Positions 11,281 through 22,524 of a stretch of DNA of 64,000 nt are shown here, in pieces (within the stretch, counting starts at the first letter, position 1; each line of letters opens with the position of its first letter). Made by a program: the position numbers and the translations under genes. The notes under the pieces were generated by a model, which saw nothing but the letters and a program-made list of their open reading frames with translations, ran no database searches and was not told the origin of the DNA. The stretch is from Solenopsis invicta (taxonomy: Eukaryota; Arthropoda; Insecta; Hymenoptera; Formicidae): contig NC_052667.1 of assembly GCF_016802725.1 (NCBI RefSeq), positions 20,663,846 to 20,727,845 of the forward strand, read 5' to 3'.

Positions 11281-12530
11281 AACTTAATTCCTGCCGTTTT
11301 TTCGTCTATAAAATCGATTTGTTTCGAAGGAAAGATGAATGAATACCTTAATCAAAGTAATTTTCTTCATTTTCTATTACTTTTTCCCCATTTCTCCGGC
11401 AACAGGGCAATCCCACGACGGTAGAACGCGGTGTCTTTCGAGGGGAACCATTCATCCACCCATTTTTGAACTTCTTTGTAACCGGAGAAGTGTGCGTCCG
11501 TAAGTTGCATCGATCGGAAGAGATGGTAATCCGACGCCAAGTCTGAAGAGTAGGCTGGGTGCGGCAGAACTTCCCATTCAAGCTCACAAGTACCTGCTTC
11601 ACGCTTTTCGCGATATGCGGTCGAGCGTTATCATGCAACAAAATAACTTTGCATCGATTGTTGACTACAGATGATTTTTTTGCATCAATACGTCACTCAA
11701 TTGGTATAATTGCTGATGGTAACAATCAGCTGTAACAGTTTTGTTTGGACCCAAGAGTTTGTAATACAGCACACCTTTCTGGTCCCACCAAACGCATAGC
11801 AAGGTCTTATGCTCGTGAATATTTCTCTTCGGCGTTGAAACAGACGGTTGGCCGGGGTCCACTCATGATTTTTTCCGCTTGGGATTATCAAAATAAATCC
11901 ATTTTTCATCGCCAGTCACGAAGCGCTACAAAAAACTCTTTTTTCTTTGCCTGACAAACAAAGAAATTGCAATAGTCAAACGATTCAAAATGGCATTTTC
12001 TGACAACTCATGTGGTAGCCCATTTCCCTTTCTTATGAATCTTTCCTATGGCAGGCAAGCGTTTTGAGACGACTATTGGAGTAACATTTAAGTTGTTCCG
12101 ACAACTCTAAAAGCGTTTGGGCTGGATTCTCATCGAGCAATTCTTGCAGCTTGACATCTTCAAATTTTTTCGGCTGTCCTGGACGTTCTTTGTCTCTCAC
12201 ATCAAAATTACCGTTTTTGAAGCGTTCAAACCAAACTCTACATGTTTTTTCCAATAAAGTTTTATTACCATACACTTTGGATAATAAGCGATGCGCTTCA
12301 GCTGCGGTTTTCTTGAGGTCGAAGTAGTGAAGAAACACACGTCGGAAAAACAGCTTATCGCGATTCATTTTCAGTCGATTGAAAAATGTCTTTGGCGTCG
12401 AGAAATCTAATCTATGAGAATTAAATCACTTTCAGCGATGTCTAAACTACAAAAGACATATGACTTCATAGTCAAAACTCGCCAGCGTTGAAGTCAGCAC
12501 CCTCTAGTAGCGAACGGCAGGAATTAAGTT
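11281..12530 (-). mobile_element. Full-length mariner element with terminal inverted repeats
   Basis: The termini are 18-bp perfect inverted repeats: aacttaattcctgccgtt at 11281-11298 and its reverse complement at 12513-12530. The length of about 1.25 kb is normal for mariner. The transposase lies on the minus strand inside. A TA is adjacent on each side with a one-base ambiguity. Confidence 0.9.
11348..12368 (-). pseudogene. mariner (DD34D) transposase, frameshifted
   Basis: Minus-strand start MNRDKLFFRRVFLHYFDLKK leads the DNA-binding helix-turn-helix domain (FDLKKTAAEAHRLLSKVYG, CRVWFERFKNGNFDVRDKER). The catalytic domain follows, with the first Asp in TGDEKWIYFDNPKRKKS, the second in LLHDNARPHIAKS and the third region SSDL...SDYHLFRSM, ending NEENYFD before TAA at 11350-11348. 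Breaks seen: a stop (TGA) where the family has Trp just after KKS (~11862), a frameshift before the catalytic domain (~12060) and a frameshift within the region after the second Asp (~11580). The nearly complete length indicates a fairly young but inactive copy. Confidence 0.9.
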
Positions 12531-13574
12531 TAACACCTAATATAACGATATAACATTTCGCTAGTTACGGAAACGTATATCCATTCTTTGCAGTTCTATA
12601 ATGAGTTGGATTTGACATAATTGCATTTTACGGGAATTTTTGTTGCATTGTTTTTCAAACATTCGAATCGGTATACAAATATAACCAGTAAACTGTATTT
12701 TTTTAATTTCTAAATTTCTCCAAATAATTAAAAAAGTTTTTTGATTCGTGTCATATTTTTTTCATAAATTTGAGGATGAAGCATTTGAATTTATATACGA
12801 AAAATTATTTTAATTGTAAAGATTTAAAACAAAAGCTCTCGTAAGATGTGTGCGATGCGCATATAACTCTCTTACACACTTGTTGCTTGGAATACAAAAA
12901 TATTAGCTGGTGTTTAAGAAGCTTAAAGTTAAGACCGGGATCATTCCTTTCCCGTATCTTCTTCTCTCATTCCCAAAGGAACTTACATAATCCGTTCGTA
13001 CGGATTCGATCTTGAAAAGCTCCGATCTAATCAACCACTACTCGCACGCGCTTATGTGTGTGTGCATATTTGCGCGTGTGCGCGTATGTGTGTATTTAAT
13101 GGATTCATATTTAATGTGAAGAGATTTGCACTGCCAAATCTTGCGCCTTCTCGTTCCCGGCAACCGAGCGTCCGCGCATATTGCGCGCCACCTTGACACT
13201 CATTCTTTATCACACACGCATCTACTCACTCACGCTATGGCGTGAACCCCCTTTTGTAACGCACAAATAAAAACGTATTTCAAAAACTCGCTTCGCTCAT
13301 TTTACGACCACATTATCATAATATTTTTTCAGAAAAAAAAAGGAAAGAATTCGCCAAGGAAGAGCCACTATGCAACAAATTAAGGTTCTAATACGTTACA
13401 TAGAAAAACATGCAGAAATTGCTTCAGTAAAATTTATCATCATAAACGCACATAATAATTTAGAAAAACAATATCAAGTCCTAGCAACACATTTAAATTC
13501 AGTGATTCCATATGGAAAAGCAAAAGATGTAAAATCTTAGAAAATTGAGTATATTTAAATATTAACATTCTTAC
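12531..13574. other. No gene recognised; GT-rich patch
   Basis: AT-rich to 12830. Then a more GC-rich segment to about 13270 with an imperfect (GT/GC)n patch at 13052-13095 (tgtgtgtgcatatttgcgcg). No coding or repeat-end signature is recognised. Confidence 0.4.
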
Positions 13575-14388
13575 TGTTACATCCGGAGAATTCCACGATT
13601 TCCCTTTTCGCATCCCTTGTGTAAAATACAAAAACGAAACAAAGCGAAGAAATTGTCCTTAAGATTTATAACACTTAATCATCGCATCCAAAGGCCCTCA
13701 CAATTTTGCTCTTTACAATAACGCTGTCCCTTGTTTATTATTAGAAAAAAAAATTGAAAGATATCAGGCTCAAATATCGCGTCCAGAGTAATAAGTCGGC
13801 TAAATAGAAGCACAAAGAGGAAATCGGGCGATGACGAAATTACGAGCATATTTGCTCACCCTAACCTAGTAATTCATAAGGACAAAGCCGGAACAAAAAG
13901 GAAAAACAGAAATGATATTTAAGCCTGGCGACAGCGAACGATAACATTGAGCCGCAACGCCGGACGGAAACTATAAAACTATAAAATCTATAACTCCGAC
14001 TTTGTTTGTTCAAACGCACGTTTTATCACAAGCCGAAAGATGATTTATATGAAAAATGAGTACTAAATAAACGGACACGGTACAAAAAATCGGCATCGAA
14101 CGTTCTAGAAAGGGGGAAATCGTAGATAACGAATCCCTTGAGCGATTGGACGACGCACCTGTCCGCTCCTCTAAAAATTAAGAAAACCCAGAAGAAGATG
14201 GAAAATTAGTCAACAAGAGGTCACCCAAAAAGATGATTGGTAGTGAGCGTTGGTGAAATACCCAACGAGCAAACCCAAAATTTCAACAGCATATAATTTA
14301 TGAAAGATTAGAGAAATCTCAAAAAGTTTCATCCAATCAAGTCTCCATCTCACCCACTTGATCATCTCCACGCCCTTTTTTTAAGCCC

Positions 14389-14415
14389 TATAAAATGCAA
14401 CTGCGGAGCGTCTCA
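14389..14415 (+). promoter_or_regulatory. TATA box and initiator of LTR-like copy 1
   Basis: TATAAAA at 14389-14395 is followed 26 bases later by ctCAgac, an arthropod-type initiator with the A at 14415. Copy 2 has gataaaa at 17361-17367 in the same context. The presumed leader then carries an imperfect hexamer repeat of cattcg/cattca at 14417-14476. Confidence 0.5.
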
Positions 14416-14675
14416 GACATTCGCATTTGCATTCGCATTCGCACTCGCATTCACATTCACGTTCATTCACATTTGTTTTGCATCATCATCTAACAAGTTT
14501 AGAAGCTGTGCAGGTATTTTAAGAACGATCTGTGCTCAAGAACTTTATATAAAAAACCTCCGAGCAGCACCACCAATTGACAGCTTAAGCACTCTTTGGA
14601 GCCAACAGCCCGCGCTTCGTTAAGCACCTTCAACCTCACAGAATTCTGCCGTCTCTTTTGTTTCGTCTGTTAACA

Positions 14676-14682
14676 AGTAAGT
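14676..14682 (+). promoter_or_regulatory. Conserved splice donor in the leader
   Basis: aacaa|gtaagt with the GT at 14677-14678. The homologous position in copy 2 is aaa|gtaagt (GT at 17640-17641). The distance from the TATA box is about the same in both copies (~280-290 bases), so the donor is conserved. The matching acceptor is not certain. Confidence 0.45.
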
Positions 14683-14731
14683 TTTCCATTCTTCTTTCTC
14701 TGGCTCCTTCGGGATTACAATTAACAATCAA

Positions 14732-15270
14732 ATGCGATTGATAGTGGTCAACCACGGGAAACGTTCCACGATCGGTCGTCGAGCCTCGAGACGTCTTCGC
14801 CGCGAGCCGGTCAGACAAGCGCAGATACTCCTCGATCAGGCGTACGAAAAGTACTTCCAAGAATTACGGCGCGACAACTTGGAGCAGGAGACCACTTTTC
14901 AAGAGAAACACCTCGCTCCCGAGGAATCAGAAGATTTGCAAGATCCTAAACCCCTTTCTCCCATTTCTCCTGAGGATCCAGGAACTCCTCAGGAGTTCCG
15001 ACCCGAGTCCCCCGTCGTCCACGTATAAAATAGCCCCCGATTTTCCTCCAGAATCTATTTCTAGTATTTCCTACTCTCCTATTCTTTTCGACCTTCCTAC
15101 ATCAAGCCCCCTTTCTTCTCCAGCGTGCTCCACATCCAGTGTGGAGTTCCTGGAAGAAGTTGAGCTCCCTCCTCGTCGCTCGCGATATTACTACTTCAAT
15201 GGGCTTCAAAACTTCATTGAAGAAATAATAGAGCAGTTTCCCTTAAAGTCCATTCCTGACTCTGTCTGAT
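14732..15270 (+). CDS. Small element-encoded protein with SSVEFLEE motif, one frameshift
   Basis: Unrecognised protein. The frame from ATG 14732 has a very basic N-terminus (GKRSTIGRRASRRLRREPVR), a helical charged stretch (QAYEKYFQELRRDNLEQE) and an acidic, Pro-rich part. It hits a stop at 15026-15028, but the next frame continues without interruption from about 14995 to TGA 15268-15270: Ser/Pro-rich, then SSVEFLEE at 15135-15158, RRSRYYYFNG and a second acidic helix NFIEEIIEQF. One single-base frameshift, real or from assembly, would split what looks like a ~178-residue protein. The corresponding region of copy 2 contains three SSVEFLEE units. No resemblance to gag, pol or env is seen. Basic head plus acidic tail might suggest nucleic-acid binding, but function is unknown. 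Confidence 0.45.
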
Positions 15271-15707
15271 TTTTGTCTACACTTTCACTTGGACTTAGAC
15301 ATTCTATATTCCATAGTTACGGCCCTAAATCCCCACGACTGGATCCCCGTTTTTCTGCCTAACGATCCTTATCAGTATTATGTCCCTATAGATTTTTTCT
15401 ATAATTTTTTCCCTCCATCTACAGTTTCTATCAACAATATTAACTAATTCCATTATTTAACTTATTAAAATATATTTAAATCCATTTTAGGACCACATAT
15501 TAATGTCATATTTACTTTTACTCTTTTCTCAAATATTTCAATTTTCACAGATTTTCTATGATTTTTCATGATTTTCAGCAAAAAAACTGACGTGATGGAG
15601 CATAACAGCTTACGAATTCGTATTCAGCGACCCAAAATCTATAAGAAACACCTACTCTAGTTTGAGATAACTCTCAAAAATGTTTTTTTTTGTTGTCCTG
15701 TGTAACA

Positions 15708-16080
15708 GTACAAAAATTAAATATAATAAAATGTAAACAATAATTTAATTTTAAATTATTATTTACCCCTGGAAAATATTAAAACACAAGTATAAGCTAC
15801 TAATATTATGAAATAACTATTAACTAAAAAACCATACAAGATTTCTAAAATTTAACATTAAATCAAAATATGAGCAAAATTTCAACATAAGTTTCGTAGT
15901 ATACATATACATACGAAACATTGAACTTTATATTATTAATTAATGTAATAATGATAAGTTGTACGCAATAATATAAATATGTTATAAATATTTTTAAAAC
16001 CACTAACGGAAAAAAAGTATAAAGTTTATCATAAGCAGTTACTAAATAAAATAAATTTGATATTGTTACAAAATCGTTCA
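15708..16080. other. AT-rich spacer
   Basis: No open frame of note on the plus strand. The minus-strand frame 15863-16081 is Tyr/Ile/Leu-rich low-complexity translation. If the DUF4806-type exon downstream is real, this is its upstream intron. Confidence 0.4.
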
Positions 16081-16491
16081 AACGATAAAAATCAGGATGA
16101 GGCAGTTAAAGAATCAACTTTTTCTGATTTTCCACTAATATCGATGGAACAATTGATAAATTTCGATGCTGTTTTGACCGGTGCAGATCAAATTCAAAGA
16201 GACTTAGTGAGTTAAATAAAAAGTTATATATGTACAATCATGAAAACATTTATTAATAGTAATAACAATAATAATGATTTTTTGTTTATTTTTCTAGATT
16301 CGACGAATTCTGAGAATTGGGGGAAAAAATTCGGGGTAGTTTACTCTCAATGTAATGCGATGGTTAATTTCCGATATACTTGCATTACAACCACTTCGTG
16401 GTCGGGACAACGAAAAACAATAAAGTTTAAAGACTTCAAATTATGCGCAGTGATTATCGGTGCGTATAGTATATATTTAGCAGTCCTTTAA
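16081..16491 (+). CDS. DUF4806-type domain, two exons, partial gene
   Basis: An exon possibly starting after an AG at 16094-16095 reads DEAVKESTFSDFPLISMEQL and INFDAVLTGADQIQRDL, and ends at 16206 with donor GTGAGT. An intron of 91 bases ends in tttatttttctag at 16297. The second exon reads IRRILRIGGKKFG through SWSGQRKTIKFKDFKLCAVI and stops with TAA 16489-16491. The pattern (short helix MEQLINFD, then IRRIGG, then WSG...K.K) is that of the C-terminal DUF4806 domain found in many expanded hymenopteran genes, usually with an N-terminal charged linker. Upstream exons are not found. The domain's function is not established. No stop interrupts either exon, so this copy may be functional or recently dead. 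Confidence 0.6.
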
Positions 16492-16540
16492 ATCTTTAGA
16501 GATAGAAAAGTTTCAATAATTAGTATGCAAATCATAATTG

Positions 16541-18890
16541 TGTTACGTCCGGGCGACTCCACGATTTCCCCTTTCGCCGATAGTTAGTATCACTCGCGTT
16601 ATCATAAAGGAAACGTGACGGCGTGAAAAATTTGTTCCGAAAGAAAATACCTATATCTAGTAAATATACGATCTAAAAGATAACACAAAAATACAGAAAG
16701 AATCATGTACTAACAGAATTTTGATCAAATTACTCAACCTGACGCAACGATTCGTGAGAACGAACAAAACCAGGATCTGACAAAATTATTTGAGAAAGAT
16801 AAATTTAAGCCGGAATGACGACTAAGGAATTTCGAAATCATAATTTATAACCCTGGCTTGTTTGTTCACCTGACAGAATCGAAAGCAATATTTGTCTTGT
16901 AGGAACGGATAAAGCCAGGATCCAAGAGAGAAAATTTAACTTTATCTAAGCCGAGATAAAAGTAAGTCCGGACGTCGTACAGGCATTATCAATTATAAAG
17001 GATCTGTTCGTTCACGCGCATGACTCATCACGGATCACTTACAGTAGCTAATCCTCAGCAAATTAACGATAAGAGGATACGAGTTATAAATTTAAACAAA
17101 ATTGATAGAGAATCTCTCGAGTGATTGGGCGACTCAATAATCAGCCCCTCTTACAATTGAGAAAACTCAAGAAAAGATAAAGGGTTACCTAACCAATGAT
17201 ACATCATCTGAAAAGATGTTTGGGAAGGGCCGTTGGCGAACCAGCCAACGACAAGTCAAAATTAAAAAAAATAGGATAAAATTTATAACTATCCCAAATC
17301 TCCCACCAATCAAATATCCATTTCACCCGCTCGACCAACTCTACGCCTTTTTTAATTTCCGATAAAATGTCCAACTTTTTCGCCTTTTAATCAATCATTA
17401 ACCGGCAATAATCAATCTCCAGTCTTTCTTCGAGTCCTATGAGACTTACGAATTTTACAAGTTACGAGTTCTACATCCAACGTTTTCGCCACTTAATTCA
17501 GAGCCTCTTCAACTTTGAAATTAAAAATCGAAACAGTGCGCGGCGTCAAGTTTTACTTTAAGCCATCACCAACACTTATGGGGCCCCTCCAGCCACCACA
17601 GACGCAAACACTCCTGAGAAGCTTCTTATTACCCACAAAGTAAGTCATCAATATTTTCCCCTTCTTTCTCGGTTTTTCTTTTAACTAACTAACGCGTTGA
17701 TTGTCAGTGGACAATCACGGAGAGTTCAATCACCCCACGAATCGCCTTTACCGCGAAGAAAGCAGGCCGAAGCCCTCGGAGTCACGACAGCTTGTTCAAT
17801 AGGCACCTATTCGCGAAGATCCGCCCTCTCTTTCTTCTCAAGAAGAATTTTTGTATAACTTACGCACTCCGTCTCCCGCTCATTCCATTTCATCCCAATT
17901 AAAGTATAGCATTTTTTCCGACTCCCCTCCGTCCTCCGTTTCAAGCCCATCATATTCTCCCACCCCTCTAGATTTGACCCTCTAACTCTATGTCCAGCGT
18001 AGAGTTCTTAGAAGAAATCTCCTTCGTCCGTTCCCGTGCGAATTCCACGTCTAGCGTGGAATTCCTAGAAGAAATTATCTGTCCCCAGTCCCCCACGAAT
18101 TCCACCTCCGGTGTAGAATTCCTGGAAGAAATAATTACTTTTCCTTCCGATGAATAATTTCCTTCAAATGTAACCCATAACCAGATTAAATAAACTTATA
18201 GGATCCAAATTAAACCAACGTCCTCTCAAACCATCGCAGGTAACACTAATAGAATTAACTCCTAACAACGTTAATAAAGAAGGAAAACAATATCAATCAA
18301 TTATGTTAACTTCGAATTGTAACCATTAATTATGTTAATGTTACTAAAGTTACCTTTTTATGTGTTAAATAAATAATCTCGGATATTTATAAAAGCATCG
18401 CGTGTTCCCTCAATTTTCCGAAATAACACATTATATTTAAGGGTTGTCTCTATAAATAACTTCATTGTTATTTTTATTTCAAATAACCAATGTTTAACGC
18501 GCTATAATCCATCATGTATTCAAGAAAAAAAAATAATAAACGTTAACTTAGTTTAAAGAAAACCTTAAGCGTTCAATAATTATTAATTAATAAATCTCAT
18601 CCCGCTTTACTCCTAACTAAAAAGATCACACAAGGTCCAATCCCGAAGGGAAATTAAAGGGATTAAGTTCTCTGACTCTAATCAGGACCGACGATCGCAC
18701 GGCTCAAGAATAGGTGTTAAAGCGTGTCACGGCACGCTGACCCATATTTCCGAGCCATATCAGTGCGTTTGCCCTCGTGCCGTATGTCCTGTACGGCTAC
18801 AAGATAAAGCATCCGTTACGTCCTTCCACGCCTTGCTCGTATCCCAGGTAGCCTATCCTTCCTACCTTTCCTTCAAGGTTGGACGTAACA
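16541..18890 (+). mobile_element. Long LTR-like element, copy 2, with 4-bp target duplication
   Basis: Ten-base perfect terminal inverted repeats (TGTTACGTCC and GGACGTAACA) are flanked by the direct tetramer ATTG at 16537-16540 and 18891-18894, proving an integrase-type insertion of exactly 2350 bp. TG...CA ends and a 4-bp duplication fit an LTR (Gypsy-like or BEL-like integrase). No gag-pol is inside. It shares promoter, donor and coding blocks with 13575-15707 but differs in the 3' third. A solo LTR of this length, or a compact non-autonomous element, are both possible. Confidence 0.8.
17990..18157 (+). CDS. Triple SSVEFLEE repeat reading frame of LTR-like copy 2
   Basis: A 55-codon frame from ATG 17990 to TAA 18155-18157. 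Residues 2-9, 21-28 and 40-47 are SSVEFLEE, SSVEFLEE and SGVEFLEE, an exact 19-residue (57-base) period. Units 2 and 3 are preceded by NST, and all three are followed by Ile. Upstream sequence (from about 17700) is homologous to the N-terminal coding part of copy 1 but is broken by stops and shifts, so this is the surviving tail of a longer protein. The codons of the motif differ almost only at silent positions among units and between copies. No known family is recognised. Confidence 0.45.
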   Translation: MSSVEFLEEISFVRSRANSTSSVEFLEEIICPQSPTNSTSGVEFLEEIITFPSDE

Positions 18891-18894
18891 ATTG

Positions 18895-20326
18895 TAATGT
18901 CATTTAAAATAGTATTTCCGAAAAAAAAAAAAATAAAAAAACGACACCATATTTGATTAGCAAATTCGACTCGACTTTGAGTCAACGATTTATTCTTTTT
19001 AGTGACATTTTTTGCAGTTTATTGACTCTTTTGAAGCTAAAAAAAACAAAAAATAGATTCAAAAGAAAATCAGCAAATCGAATATACTAACATATTTTTT
19101 CTTCCTTACACGTAACAGTACATTATATAGTGAACACAATATAATATAATAATTATCTCTCCTACTTTATTTATATCAATGATACTTTTGATATACTTCT
19201 GTCATTGACATAAACTAATCAGGTTATTTTTAATAAAATGTAAAGCATTATATAATACTAAATATTAATAATAATTTATTATATAATACTAAAAATAGAT
19301 AGGTGCATAGACAAAATATATCGTTTTATGCAGAGCTAGATCGATGTTTCATTTTTTGTACAGTTGATAATATATATGGTCAAGATTGATGAAATGTGAG
19401 AAAAATTTATTTTTCACACATTTTTTCTACATTTTATCGATCCTGACCGTACTATCTCTTCCATTTTTTACACTTTCTGCCGATAGAACTAAGAATATAT
19501 AATAAATTCAAAGTTATATTTATTTTTTACTTTTATTAAACATATAAATCTTCTACTTTATCTCTAGTTTAGTTCTGGTTTTTGTGTTCTTTTAAGCTAG
19601 TACTAGATACACGCAAAGATATCATCGATATAATTTTGTATCAAATAATACATTTAATCCCACCCAAATTTGATTCTTTCTATATAGTACACAACTTCTT
19701 TGCATGTTTCAATTATAGAATACTTTAAAGTATTATGTTTATAATATTCTATATACAATTAGTACATTCTTTCAGAAATAATCGCAAATACTTCCGACAC
19801 GGTGAACAATATTGGACAAGTAATAAAGATTTGGCTACAACATGCCAGTGATCGAGTAAAACAAAAAAAAAATAATATTTTAAAATATACATGCGCGCGC
19901 GCGCACACGCATACTTAATATTATATACTGTTATGCTATATATACTGTTTATACTGTTTACTTTATATCATACTGTTTACTTTATATATACTGTTATATA
20001 ACTTTTTTACGTTATATAATTTTATAAATTATGAAATAAAGATAAGAATTTAAATAATTTCTAGTATTTTATTGTATTTCCTGTAAATAGCACAAAAAGT
20101 TTTCTCAATGAGTCCTCAATGAATTCTTTAAAAACTCAATAATTGCACTGTAAAAAGAATTCTTTAGGAAGAACAGATACCGTATTATATATGATTCTCA
20201 ATTTAATTTATTATGGATATAAAATGATTTTTTTTGGAATATACTGCTGAACTTTTTATGTATTGTTATATGAACTCTTTTTTACTGACATTTCCTGTTG
20301 TACTTGGGAACACAAAATAAATTTCC
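18895..20326. other. AT-rich stretch with short simple repeats
   Basis: No gene. Contains a short (GC)n/(CA)n patch at about 19892-19911 and an irregular tandem repeat of atactgtttactttatat-like units at about 19920-19995. Confidence 0.5.
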
Positions 20327-20908
20327 AGCAAACACAGAATATATCTGCAACATTGCAATGGTAAAACGTGAGGTAACAGATGTTATTTCACAATCATGTA
20401 AAGGCAATTTAAAATGTTATTGGGGTACAATATAACTATTTTATGCAACTGTTACATTTTTTTGTTATTTTCTTGTAATATTGAAATAACAGCAACGTAA
20501 CAAAACTTATATAACAGATTTTATATTTTATCTACATTGTCATTATATAAAATGTTAAATAGTATTTATATTGCATCAGATATAACTACTACATTGAAAT
20601 TACATTTAAATTTTGAATAGCTTTTAGTAGTGCGATTTTGCGACACGCGATTCATGTTTAACATTTAACTTATCCGTTTTACGACGATCCGAAATTTCGT
20701 GATACGTTCGGATTCCCCATTTGAATACTGATTGAATATGACTGCTAAGGTGGGTTTAGTTTATCTAGAAAATCGAGAGACCATGGAATATAAGAGAAAA
20801 CGATTGCTGGAAAGCATTTGGTTATGGAATTAAATTAAATGCATTCAAAGCTCCGCTCGTGGAGGTTATGGCCATTATTTTGTAAATTTTGTTTGTCGCG
20901 TGCTAACG

Positions 20909-20911
20909 CAG

Positions 20912-20942
<31 letters not shown>
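20909..20942. repeat. (TA)n microsatellite
   Basis: Alternating TA run that abuts the CAGGGTG element; a shorter TA run lies at its other side (22280-22296). Confidence 0.9.
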
Positions 20943-20945
<3 letters not shown>

Positions 20946-22279
20946 GGTGACCCATTTTAACTTAGGCGGCCAAATAACTCGAAAAACAAGCACACTGCTT
21001 AAAAATGCTTAGAATCAAAATTTCGTCATTTCGAGGGGGACGTACAATGACGTTAAAATCAGCTCCCCCACCCCACCCCCTGGGGGGGGGGGGCAAGTTT
21101 GAAATCTTAAATGGGAACCCTTATTTTTTATTGCATATTCGGAATCTTTGGCTAAAAACACATACAATTTGTTTGAAACATTTTTCTCGATTCATGATAG
21201 ATGGCGCTGTAATCGACGAAATTCAATTTCTTCGATTTCTCTTACTGAGAACCCATTCTTACGATTCTGTAATAAATTAACAATAAAAATACCACGCTTT
21301 CATTGTTAATACTCGAAATTAGTCTTAAAACAAACTTCTCATTATTTTTTATTACTCATTAATTACTTCTCAAGAAACTGCTTTTAGCGTAACCCAGAAA
21401 TAACGTGGACGTAGCAGTTTTCTGTTCCCTTCGGGGTGCTTGATTAACGTGAGTCCCCTCGCCTTTTACAATTCGGGGTGCTTGAACGTGTGGTAACCCA
21501 GCCAGTGAAGGCAAGGTCGTCTGGTGATCCAACCAGTTAAGGCAAGATTGCATTGTTATCAGCTCTCTCCGCATGGAGGAGATGCTCAAAGTGTGCACCA
21601 TTATTGTGCACATTCACCAAAGGTTATAAGAATATCGACTACTTCTGTAGGCGTATAATTTGCCATTTTACTAGAATTTTATCAGAGTACAAATGTTAAA
21701 AAAATACATAAACACTTGTGACTTTGGCACTAAATGGACAAAATTTTAGAGGGATACTTAGAGGAACTCCATCAGATGGAAAGTCCAAAATGTCTCGGTA
21801 CTTTGGACATTCAAGTTGCCTAAAGGGCAGGTTACGTTAAAAGCAGTTTCTTGAGAAGTAATTAATGAGTAATAAAAAATAATGAGAAGTTTTAAGACTA
21901 ATTTCGAGTATTAACAATAAAAACGTGGAATTTTTATTATTAATTTATTGCAGAATCGTAAGCATGGGTTCTCAGTAAGAGAAATCGAAGAAATTGAATT
22001 TCGTCGATTACAGCGCCATCTATCATGAATCGAGAAAAATGTTTCAGACAAATTGTGTTTTTAGCCAAAGATTCCGAATATGCAATAAAAAATAAGGGTT
22101 CCCATTTAAGATTTCAAACTTTCCCCCCCTCATCGCCCAGATGGATGGGCGGGGAGGGGCTGATTTTAACGTCATTGTACGTCTCCCTCAAAATGACGAA
22201 ATTTTGATTCTAAACATTTTTTCGTAGTGTGCTTATTTTTCGAGTTATTTGGCTGCCTAAGTTAAAATGGGTCACCCTG
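20943..22279. mobile_element. CAGGGTG DNA transposon, deletion derivative with ~450-bp inverted repeats
   Basis: Ends are cagggtgacccattttaact and its reverse complement, with TA on both sides. The inverted arms span about 20943-21395 and 21829-22279 and stay highly similar throughout (for example atggcgctgtaatcgac/gtcgattacagcgccat). The 430-bp centre carries only the two ends of a transposase gene fused by deletion. Such long arms and TA targets fit a Tc1/mariner-like group whose protein has an N-terminal helix-turn-helix of the insect DUF4817 type. Confidence 0.85.
21530..21666 (-). pseudogene. Transposase remnant: N-terminus fused to C-terminus
   Basis: On the minus strand MANYTPTEVVDILITFGEC (from ATG 21666) is the start of DUF4817-type transposases. 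Within about 20 bases it runs out of frame into NNGAHFEHLL, the typical C-terminal tail of the same proteins. The whole catalytic region has been deleted between them. This explains the element as a non-autonomous derivative. Confidence 0.6.
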
Positions 22280-22486
22280 TATATATATATATATAAAATA
22301 TATAACGCAAAGATCATGTTTTTCGTATAGAATTAGTTTAAAAACATGTGTCAATAACTTTCAAAAAATTCATACGAAACACGGTTAAACGCGTTAGCTG
22401 TATTAGCATGCGACAAACTATTTTTACAAAGTAAGCAGCAGAGCTTTGAATACATTCAAATTCTATGGTTGAATGCCCTTTAGCCA

Positions 22487-22523
<37 letters not shown>
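22487..22523. repeat. (ATT)n microsatellite
   Basis: About twelve consecutive ATT units. Confidence 0.95.

Positions 22524-22524
<1 letters not shown>

Larger units (their letters stand above)
13575..15707 (+). mobile_element. Long LTR-like element, copy 1
   Basis: Starts TGTTACATCCGGAGAATTCC and ends GTGTAACA. Flanking tetramers ttac and gtac differ by one base. It shares with the element at 16541-18890 the start (TGTTAC.TCCGG, then ccacgatttcccttttcg), the block atccaatcaagtctccatct...cgccc, a (T/G)ATAAAA box, a downstream GTAAGT donor and a coding segment with the SSVEFLEE motif. Its last ~245 bases are homologous, in reverse, to 44456-44678, so the 3' end is a dispersed module. It may be a solo long LTR or a compact non-autonomous LTR retrotransposon. 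No gag-pol is present. Confidence 0.65.
20800..22490. repeat. Middle inverted-repeat layer around the CAGGGTG element
   Basis: Left block with attcaaagctccgct and gtttgtcgcgtgctaacgca (about 20836-20911) is mirrored on the right by tgcgacaaacta and agctttgaatacattcaaa (about 22408-22460). The CAGGGTG transposon thus inserted, via the TA run, near the centre of another palindromic element. Confidence 0.55.

Noticed and set aside
11745..11954. Plus-strand frame over the mariner
   Set aside because: Shadow of the minus-strand transposase.
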